From Desulfobacula sp. (GTDB taxonomy: Bacteria; Desulfobacterota; Desulfobacteria; Desulfobacterales; Desulfobacteraceae): 5,484 nt of DNA. Positions 1 to 4,603 of the stretch are shown here, piece by piece (within the stretch, counting starts at the first letter, position 1; the number at the start of each line of letters is the position of its first letter). A program made the position numbers and the translations under genes. Location: NCBI RefSeq assembly GCF_021107415.1, contig NZ_JAIOSW010000147.1, forward strand, positions 1 to 5,484. Direction: 5' to 3'. The notes beneath the pieces are model-generated. The model was not told where the DNA came from and ran no database searches. It saw only the letters and a program-made list of their open reading frames with translations.

Positions 1-687
1 CATGTGACGACTGCAAAAAATGGTATGTCGGCCAAAACTTTAGAGCGTACACTGGGCGTCAGTTATCGAGTGGCTTGGACGATGTTGCAACGTTTTCGGG
101 TGGCAATGATGAACGTCAAACGTAAACGATTATTGGGAGAAGTCGAAGTAGATGAAACACTAATAGGTGGCGTCAAACAGGGTGGCAAGCGTGGGCGTGG
201 TGTCAGCAAAAGCATTGTGGTGATTGCCGTGGAAATCAAACAACCAAAAGGATTTGGACGGGTGCGGATGCGTCATGTTTCCGATGCTTCTGGTGATAGT
301 CTTCTACCGTTTATCTGTGACGTGGTGGCCCAAAATGCGGTGATATTAACAGATGGATGGCGTGGTTATAATGGATTGCCTGAACTCGGATACACACGGA
401 AGACAACAGTTATTGCTTCTTCTAATGACCCCGCTCACGTCTCAATGCCAGGCGTTCATCGGGTTGCGAGCCTGTTGAAACGATGGATACTTGGAACTCA
501 CCAAGGGGCAATCGTACCAGCTCATCTGCAATCCTACTTGGAAGAGTTCACTTTCCGGTTTAATCGGCGTACTTCCAGAAGCCGAGGTTTAATATTCCGA
601 AGAATTCTTGAACAAGCGGTGATTACAAAGCCCGTCACTGAGACTGATGTCACACATGGGTATAACTGGAATATCAGCGAGAAATAG
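1..687 (+). CDS. IS1595-family (ISXO2-like) transposase, C-terminal part, cut by the window edge
   Basis: DDE-type transposase that would cut and join insertion-sequence ends. The reading frame is open at base 1 and the first Met-type codon (GTG at 4) falls inside conserved family sequence (TTAKNG..AKTLERTLGVSYRVAWTML), so the true start and the usual N-terminal zinc-ribbon/HTH part lie left of the window. Numbering from that GTG, the probable catalytic residues are D50 (EVDETLIGG), D117 (LTDGWRGY) and H152 with K159 (VHRVASLLK), the DD-H/N-K arrangement of this family. The C-terminal signature LLKRWILGTHQGA ... YLEEFTFRFNRR (about 157-189) is typical of ISXO2-like domains. No stop or frameshift is seen in the visible 227 residues, so the element may still be active if its N-terminus is intact. 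Family assignment is from motif recognition and is firm; the IS subgroup is not proven. Confidence 0.9.
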   Translation, partial: HVTTAKNGMSAKTLERTLGVSYRVAWTMLQRFRVAMMNVKRKRLLGEVEVDETLIGGVKQGGKRGRGVSKSIVVIAVEIKQPKGFGRVRMRHVSDASGDSLLPFICDVVAQNAVILTDGWRGYNGLPELGYTRKTTVIASSNDPAHVSMPGVHRVASLLKRWILGTHQGAIVPAHLQSYLEEFTFRFNRRTSRSRGLIFRRILEQAVITKPVTETDVTHGYNWNISEK

Positions 688-730
688 GTGCGGTGGAGCT
701 AACCGACCATCCCCCTTCAGGAATATACCC
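1..730 (+). mobile_element. Right-hand part of an IS1595-family insertion sequence; right boundary tentative
   Basis: The transposase gene plus about 40 bases of downstream non-coding sequence would form the right part of the element. I place the end tentatively near the TATACCC at 724-730, because ends beginning GGG/GGN (complement CCC) are usual for this family. The left end is outside the window, so neither inverted repeats nor an 8-bp target duplication can be confirmed here. Confidence 0.45.
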
Positions 731-737
731 TGAAGGG
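713..737. repeat. Palindromic hairpin just past the transposase gene
   Basis: CCCTTCAGG (713-721) and CCTGAAGGG (729-737) are perfect 9-bp inverted repeats around a 7-base loop. It lies 26 bases after the transposase stop. No T-run follows on the plus strand, so it is not a canonical intrinsic terminator. It may be part of the insertion-sequence end or a palindromic target site. Confidence 0.6.
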
Positions 738-987
738 CAGAAACTAAACAGGTTCTATCTCAGGAGGGTCAGGTCAGCAGCAAATGATTTATTCCATCTA
801 TTCATATTGTTCATGCAGTTTTGCCAGACTGCATACCTGTGTGATGTGCAAGTAAGAAGAGTAACACGACTATCAGTTTCAGATTGTTCAACGTTAATCA
901 TCTCTTTTTTTAAACGAATAATTTTGCTAACAAGGCTTTTGCAGCGGAGCGCAAATTAAAAAGTGGTTTGCGTATCGTTTTTAATAA
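738..987. other. Spacer between the insertion sequence and the hipBA operators; no convincing gene
   Basis: Mostly AT-rich sequence. An open frame at 693-959 gives a Cys- and hydrophobic-rich 88-residue product with no family resemblance and no good ribosome site, and I do not call it. Two small stem-loops are visible: ATGCAG (813-818) with CTGCAT (829-834), and TTTGC (938-942) with GCAAA (951-955). Neither looks like a known RNA or terminator. A copy of GCTAACAAGGC at 926-936 resembles one end of an integron attC site but has no partner. Confidence 0.5.
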
Positions 988-1079
988 TTTAACCATTCGG
1001 TGAAAAAACTTGACAGCTGTGTAATTTAACTGTACGGTGAAATTCAATGATTACCATATTTTTTAACCTTACGGTTAAA
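988..1079. promoter_or_regulatory. Array of three 18-bp operators in front of hipBA, 37-bp period
   Basis: Three inverted-repeat sites share the form TTTAACC-N4-GGTTAAA. Site 1 (988-1005) is TTTAACC ATTC GGTGAAA, site 2 (1025-1042) is TTTAACT GTAC GGTGAAA, and site 3 (1062-1079) is TTTAACC TTAC GGTTAAA, a perfect 7-bp palindrome. Starts are 37 bp apart in both intervals, about 3.5 helical turns. The sites surround the TTGACA at 1010-1015; site 2 covers the expected -10 and site 3 sits in the leader just before the ribosome site. HipB dimers are known to bind several palindromic operators upstream of hipBA in E. coli, so these are the likely targets of the HipB encoded next. Binding by this protein is an inference. 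Confidence 0.8.
1010..1038 (+). promoter_or_regulatory. Likely sigma-70 promoter of hipBA
   Basis: A perfect -35 box TTGACA (1010-1015) is followed after 17 bases by TACGGT (1033-1038), a weak -10 that coincides with the centre of operator 2. A transcript would begin near 1045 and carry operator 3 in its leader. The weak -10 and its burial in the operator fit tight repression. An alternative start site cannot be excluded. Confidence 0.5.
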
Positions 1080-1090
1080 TTGAGGTTTGC

Positions 1091-1342
1091 ATGAAAGAAA
1101 ATATAGAATATCCATATCGTGTCCGTTTAGTTAAATATCTTGGCAAGGCCATTCAAGACACCCGAAAAAAGAAAGAGATGAGGCAATCGGACTTAGCAGA
1201 TATTACAGGGACAAGTGTGAAGTTCATTAGTGATGTAGAAAGAGGGAAAGAGACAATACAGATGGACAAAGCTTTTGTGTTGCTTCGGGCTTTAGGTCTA
1301 AAACTATATGTAACACCAGATCCGATTGAGAACGAAAAATGA
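1091..1342 (+). CDS. hipB: HipB-like antitoxin and repressor (Xre-family HTH)
   Basis: An 83-residue DNA-binding protein expected to bind and inhibit the HipA kinase and to repress the operon. A single helix-turn-helix (HTH_3/Xre) fold spans about residues 15-75: QSDLADITGTS forms helix 2 and the turn, VKFISDVERGK (43-53) the recognition helix, and MDKAFVLLRALGLKLYV the dimer-side helices and strand, as in HipB. The ATG at 1091 has a clear ribosome site TGAGG (1081-1085) five bases upstream. It overlaps hipA by four bases (ATGA, 1339-1342), which implies translational coupling. Upstream lies an array of three matching operators, supporting autoregulation. Length is close to E. coli HipB (88 residues). 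Identity as HipB rests on the HTH type plus the adjacent hipA; the sequence alone would only say Xre family. Confidence 0.9.
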   Translation: MKENIEYPYRVRLVKYLGKAIQDTRKKKEMRQSDLADITGTSVKFISDVERGKETIQMDKAFVLLRALGLKLYVTPDPIENEK

Positions 1343-2592
1343 AAGACAGGTTGCAAATTATATGGGGCAAACGATTGGTCGGTACATTGGATCGCCACAA
1401 AAAGGGAAGAGTAGTATTTCAATATTCTCAAGATTGGATAGGAAAAGAATCTTTACCTGTTTCTCTTTCACTTCCTTGTAGAAAAGAAAAATTTGCTCCG
1501 GCTGTCAGCACTGCTTTTTTTGAAAATCTTCTTCCGGAAAGTAACACAAGAACGGTGTTGGCGTTCAATCGCAGATTTGACAAAAAAGATACTTTTGCCT
1601 TTTTGGAAAATTTTGGAGAAGATTGTGCGGGGGCTCTTTCTATCATACCTGAAGATCAGGAACCTGATTTTACTTCTGGTCAATATGAAAATATTACTCG
1701 GGAACTGATAGAAATTCTTGATAAAATACTGCGTGATCCGGAAAGATACAAATTATATCCGGAAATGAAACACGCTAAACTTTCTTTGGCCGGAGTACAA
1801 GACAAATTGCCGGTTTATATTAAAGGAGCACAGTTTTATCTGCCGAAAAATTCAGGCTCTGCTACTACGCATATTATTAAACCAATTAATGCCGGTTTCA
1901 CCGATATCCCGAGGAATGAAGCCCTTTGTATGGAATTGGCACAGCGATCAGGCTTTTTGATTCCTAATTCAAAAATTATGAAAGTTGGTGGTCATGAATT
2001 GTTTGTAGTAGATCGATATGACCGCCAGGAAATAAACAAAGAGATTGTTCGCATTCACCAGGAGGATTTTTGTCAGGCAATGGGGTATCCGGCTGAGCGA
2101 AAATATCAAGAGAGTGGTGGTCCCGGGTTTATAGAATGCAGAGAATTAATTGATGAATACTTGTCAAATCAAGGTGTAACAAATAGGTTCCTATTCATAC
2201 GTATGATGATTTTTAATTATATTATTGGCAATCATGATGCTCATGGTAAGAATTTTTCTATTCTACACAACAAAGGCTTTGAATTAGCGCCGTTTTATGA
2301 TTTGGTGTCCACTCAGGTGTATCCTTTGGACAATAAATTTGCCATGGCGATTGGCCAGACTTTCAGGTTTGACCGGATAAAAGAGCATTCCTTTAAAATA
2401 TTTGCTAAGGACATGAATGTTCGGCCAAAATTGTTAACATCATTAGTAAATGAAGTGTGCGAAGTTGTAAAAAATGAGTTGGATGGTCTAATAGCAGAGC
2501 ATGAGAAAAATTATGGTGAAGCAAAGATTTATAAAGATTTAAGTGAAATAATAAAATCAAACAGCATTCAGTTGCAAAGTTTTTTCAGGTAA
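1339..2592 (+). CDS. hipA: HipA-like serine/threonine kinase toxin, full length
   Basis: A 417-residue toxin of the HipA kinase family (E. coli HipA is 440). The E. coli enzyme phosphorylates glutamyl-tRNA synthetase and triggers growth arrest and persistence; the target of this homologue is not known. The N-terminal subdomain (about 1-105; IIWGKRLVGTLDR, LPVSLSLP, FFENLLPES) is the HipA-N1/couple-hipA part and the remainder is the kinase core. Visible key residues are S149 in KLSLAGVQDK (counterpart of the autophosphorylated Ser150 and ATP loop), K181 in HIIKP (ATP lysine), D300 and N305 in GNHDAHGKNFS (catalytic loop), and D321 in APFYDLVST (metal ligand). All are intact, so the kinase should be active. 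It is a single complete protein rather than a split HipS/HipT type. The start overlaps the hipB stop by four bases. The gene is AT-rich compared with the lipid genes to the right, which fits horizontal acquisition. Confidence 0.95.
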   Translation: MKDRLQIIWGKRLVGTLDRHKKGRVVFQYSQDWIGKESLPVSLSLPCRKEKFAPAVSTAFFENLLPESNTRTVLAFNRRFDKKDTFAFLENFGEDCAGALSIIPEDQEPDFTSGQYENITRELIEILDKILRDPERYKLYPEMKHAKLSLAGVQDKLPVYIKGAQFYLPKNSGSATTHIIKPINAGFTDIPRNEALCMELAQRSGFLIPNSKIMKVGGHELFVVDRYDRQEINKEIVRIHQEDFCQAMGYPAERKYQESGGPGFIECRELIDEYLSNQGVTNRFLFIRMMIFNYIIGNHDAHGKNFSILHNKGFELAPFYDLVSTQVYPLDNKFAMAIGQTFRFDRIKEHSFKIFAKDMNVRPKLLTSLVNEVCEVVKNELDGLIAEHEKNYGEAKIYKDLSEIIKSNSIQLQSFFR

Positions 2593-2604
2593 AATTAAAA
2601 TCTC

Positions 2605-2646
2605 AACAAGAAACATGCTGCGGGCCAGCCGCAGATGTTCAGTGTT
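2605..2646. repeat. Bulged hairpin in the hipA-hicA spacer
   Basis: Nested inverted repeats: AACA (2605-2608) with TGTT (2643-2646), a 3x3 internal loop, AACAT (2612-2616) with ATGTT (2635-2639), one unpaired G at 2617, CTGCGG (2618-2623) with CCGCAG (2629-2634), and a 5-base loop. It begins 12 bases after the hipA stop. No T-run follows, so it is at best a weak terminator or an RNA-stabilising hairpin. The AAC/GTT arms and single bulged base recall a cassette attC site, but the outer box does not fit GTTRRRY. Confidence 0.55.
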
Positions 2647-2686
2647 CTGTCCTTCAATCACTACTAAAGCGTACTCAAATTATTTC

Positions 2687-2715
2687 TTGACACTGGTACC
2701 GCATAATAGTACTGT
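2687..2715 (+). promoter_or_regulatory. Likely hicAB promoter with overlapping operator half-sites
   Basis: A perfect TTGACA (2687-2692) is followed after 17 bases by TACTGT (2710-2715). Between and over these boxes are two GTAC half-sites, GGTAC (2695-2699) and AGTAC (2708-2712), in inverted orientation, a plausible HicB operator. A start of transcription near 2721-2722 would leave the hicA GTG without a leader. The -10 is weak and other readings are possible. Confidence 0.45.
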
Positions 2716-2721
2716 TGGCTT

Positions 2722-2976
2722 GTGAAACGTAAACATCAGAAAACACTTGAACGAATCTTCTCACACCCTGTAAGCGCAAATATCAAATAGCAGGATATAG
2801 AAACTTTGTTTAATTCTCTTGGTGCTGAGTTGATTGAACGCGAAGGCTCTCGGATTGAGGTGTTTCTTTTCAATGAGGTTCGAGTCTATCACAGACCTCA
2901 CCCACGCCCTGATACTGATAAGGGTGCAGTAGCAAGTATTAGAAAATGGTTAAAAGAAAATGAGGTGCTACCATGA
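2722..2976 (+). pseudogene. hicA: HicA-type mRNA-interferase toxin gene broken by an in-frame TAG
   Basis: Reading from GTG 2722 gives an 84-codon HicA-like frame with one internal stop, TAG at 2788-2790 (codon 23). The sequence before it is VKRKHQKTLERIFSHPVSAN-IK and after it QDIETLFNSLGAEL ... EGSRIEVFL ... VRVYHRPHPRPDTDKGAV ... IRKWLKENEVLP, an uninterrupted match to the HicA pattern in which this position is normally Trp (IKW-DIE). One base change (TGG to TAG) explains it. There is no shift of frame and no in-frame ATG soon after, so no functional toxin is expected. HicA proteins are small double-stranded-RNA-binding-fold RNases that cleave mRNA. The frame ends with TGA overlapping the hicB start (ATGA, 2973-2976). 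The GTG lacks a clear ribosome site. Family call is from recognised motifs; loss of function is inferred. Confidence 0.88.
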
Positions 2977-3308
2977 TGAATTTAATGAAAATCAATAATA
3001 TTAATGCTGTGATCAAGTATGATCCTGAGATTGAAATGTTTAGAGGTGAATTCGTTGAGCTAAACGGCGGTGCAGATTTTTATGCTAAGGATATTGAAAG
3101 TTTAAAAAAAGAAGGTGCTATTTCTCTCAAAGTTTTCCTTGATGCTTGCAAAAAACGTAATATTGAACCTAAAAAGAAATATTCAGGGAGATTTAATGTA
3201 CGTGTACCTTCCAACCTTCATGCAAATATTGCCAGTGTGGCTATGGCCGAAGGGAAAAGCTTGAATCAATGGATCGTAGATACTTTAGAACATGCTACTC
3301 ATATTTAA
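2973..3308 (+). CDS. hicB: HicB-family antitoxin
   Basis: A 111-residue antitoxin that would sequester HicA and repress the operon. The N-terminal part (about 8-62; INAVIKYDPEIEMFRGEFVELNGGADFYA ... SLKVFLDACK, with the central residues split here by an omission) is the degenerate RNase-H-like HicB fold. The C-terminal part (about 70-108; YSGRFNVRVPSNLHANIA and GKSLNQWIVDTLEHA) is an Arg-rich strand plus two helices of a ribbon-helix-helix DNA-binding domain. The start is one of two tandem ATGs (2973, 2976), with GAGG at 2962-2965 as ribosome site; the first overlaps the hicA stop. The frame is complete although its partner toxin is broken, so the product may persist as an orphan regulator or cross-acting antitoxin. 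Confidence 0.92.
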   Translation: MMNLMKINNINAVIKYDPEIEMFRGEFVELNGGADFYAKDIESLKKEGAISLKVFLDACKKRNIEPKKKYSGRFNVRVPSNLHANIASVAMAEGKSLNQWIVDTLEHATHI

Positions 3309-3633
3309 TCATCTTGACTGCCGGGACAGAACGAATAAGGATAGATCCGTGTGAGTGAAACGAACCACGATCTTATCCGGTGGTTGGACAAGCCCGGTAA
3401 AATTTACGATGTGGTCTATATATAAGAAAATATTTTTTTTCGAGTATGGGAAAAGCGATACGCCTTCACAAGGATAGGCAATTTCAAGGCGCACGGGTGC
3501 ATTAACTTAAAAAAATGGCATCATTTATCTTTCCCTCTTTTTTGAGCATTGTTAGTGTTCAAGCCTTTGAATATGGGGTATTCTTCGTTTTGAAAATTTT
3601 TTTTGTTTAAAACAGCCAGTGTTATTTAATCAG
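3309..3633. other. Convergent intergenic region between hicB and the lipid operon
   Basis: No convincing gene. A 61-codon minus-strand frame (3309-3494) has no family resemblance and coincides with the stem region described separately. Homopolymer tracts are frequent: T8 at 3433-3440, A7 at 3509-3515 and T8 at 3597-3604. On the minus strand, AAATG-ATGC-CATTT (3526 to 3513) followed by more T is a very weak terminator candidate for the lipid operon. TTCAA (3558-3562) and TTGAA (3567-3571) form another small stem. No strong bidirectional terminator is seen where the two transcripts converge. Confidence 0.5.
3319..3399. repeat. Long imperfect stem-loop downstream of hicB
   Basis: Outer arms TGCCGGG (3319-3325) and CCCGGTA (3393-3399) pair with one G-T. 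Inner arms GGATA (3339-3343), GATC (3344-3347) and GTG (3349-3351) pair with TATCC (3374-3378), GATC (3369-3372) and CAC (3366-3368), leaving single bulges at 3348 and 3373 and a 14-base loop. It begins 11 bases after the hicB stop. It could be a transcript-end structure, a small structured RNA, or a remnant of a mobile repeat; nothing in the sequence decides between these. Confidence 0.5.
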
Positions 3634-4602
3634 TTATTTTTTAAAGATAGACAGAAAAATACCAGGCAGGCTGAATTTTGCCAAACCGTTCGCTAAACCA
3701 GGGGGTATGAATTGTTTGTGATTTGCAATGGCATCTGCTGCCATAATACCGCTTTTAATGGCGGCATGTATCCCTTCCCCCATGTCCAGGGTTGATACCC
3801 CGGCAGCATCTCCAATGATAAAAAGATTGTCCCTGCAATAGGCATGATTTTTATGAAAAAGGTAATAATTGTGCCCTTTGGGGTCGCGGGGTACCTGTTT
3901 TATCAGGGAAAGCTTTACAAGCTTTTCAGCAAAAAGATGCCAGTGATCCATGATGGTCCTGTTTTGTTTCTTTAATTTTAAAAACTTTCCGCCAATCCCG
4001 ATATTCAACCACCCATTGCCTTTTGGCAGATACCAGGCATACCCCGGCAGCCGGTCCTCAAAATACCAGATATGGCATCTGTCGTCCCGAAAATCGCATT
4101 GATATTCTTTTTCAACTGCAGAAATCATTGCTTTTACAGGCCTTGGATCGGTCTTGCCGAAAAAATTTTTGTAAACAGGGCAGTGGGTGCCGCCCGCCCC
4201 CACCAGGTATCTGCATTGGTATGTATCATCAATGATTAAATATCCATTGTGCTTTCTGATATGCTTTACTTTATGGGTGTGAACAGGAACCCGGGCACGC
4301 AAAATCATCCATTCATCAAACTCATATCTTTTGATGGCATATTGGCATGTTCTGACAGGAAGCGCCACCCCGAACAGATGGAAATGGATCCGATCAAATC
4401 GGTTCAGGGTATGGGGATAGCTTTCTGGATTTAATTCAAGGGTTTTGAATACCTCCGGAGTTACCCATCCGGCACATGTTTTTGAGCGTGGAAACGGCTT
4501 TTTATCAAGGATCAGGGTTGATAGATCCGCCTGTTTCAAGACCCTTGCACATGCCGAACCTGCCGGTCCCCCGCCGACCACAATTATTTTAGATTCTATC
4601 AT
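3634..4602 (-). CDS. Geranylgeranyl-reductase-family FAD-dependent oxidoreductase
   Basis: A 322-residue flavoprotein of the geranylgeranyl reductase family (p-hydroxybenzoate-hydroxylase fold), whose known members reduce C=C bonds in isoprenoid lipid chains. The N-terminal dinucleotide motif is VVGGGPAGSACA (8-19), with D33 closing the second strand as FAD-ribose ligand. RSKTCAGW (39-46) resembles the family's K-x-C-G segment. GYAWYLPKGNGWLNIGIGG (187-205) matches the substrate-side YxWxFP-type segment, and FIIGDAAGVSTLDMGEGIHA (261-280) is the second FAD motif with the GEGI..A helix. The protein is somewhat short for the family and has no clear membrane helix. The ATG at 4602 lies one base after the TGA of the upstream cfa frame, so the two are almost certainly one transcription unit; the ribosome site is poor, suggesting coupling. 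The natural substrate is unknown. Context suggests a phospholipid fatty-acyl or isoprenoid chain. Confidence 0.85.
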   Translation of the reverse strand: MIESKIIVVGGGPAGSACARVLKQADLSTLILDKKPFPRSKTCAGWVTPEVFKTLELNPESYPHTLNRFDRIHFHLFGVALPVRTCQYAIKRYEFDEWMILRARVPVHTHKVKHIRKHNGYLIIDDTYQCRYLVGAGGTHCPVYKNFFGKTDPRPVKAMISAVEKEYQCDFRDDRCHIWYFEDRLPGYAWYLPKGNGWLNIGIGGKFLKLKKQNRTIMDHWHLFAEKLVKLSLIKQVPRDPKGHNYYLFHKNHAYCRDNLFIIGDAAGVSTLDMGEGIHAAIKSGIMAADAIANHKQFIPPGLANGLAKFSLPGIFLSIFKK

Positions 4603-4603
4603 C

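Noticed and set aside
693..959. Open frame of 88 codons after the transposase
   Set aside because: It runs through the palindrome and AT-rich spacer, has no ribosome site, and its product has no recognisable domain and odd composition.
924..960. GCTAACAAGGC followed by a small hairpin, suggesting an integron attC end
   Set aside because: No matching GTTRRRY box and no paired outer arm follow within a plausible distance.
1153..1708. Open frames in other frames and strand over hipB and hipA
   Set aside because: They overlap the well-supported hipBA genes and encode low-complexity, unrecognisable products.
2788..2790. TAG in hicA read as pyrrolysine
   Set aside because: The family has Trp here, one base change accounts for it, and nothing in the window suggests pyl machinery.
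3309..3494. Minus-strand open frame of 61 codons downstream of hicB
   Set aside because: No family resemblance, no clear ribosome site, and it coincides with a stem-loop region and homopolymer tracts.
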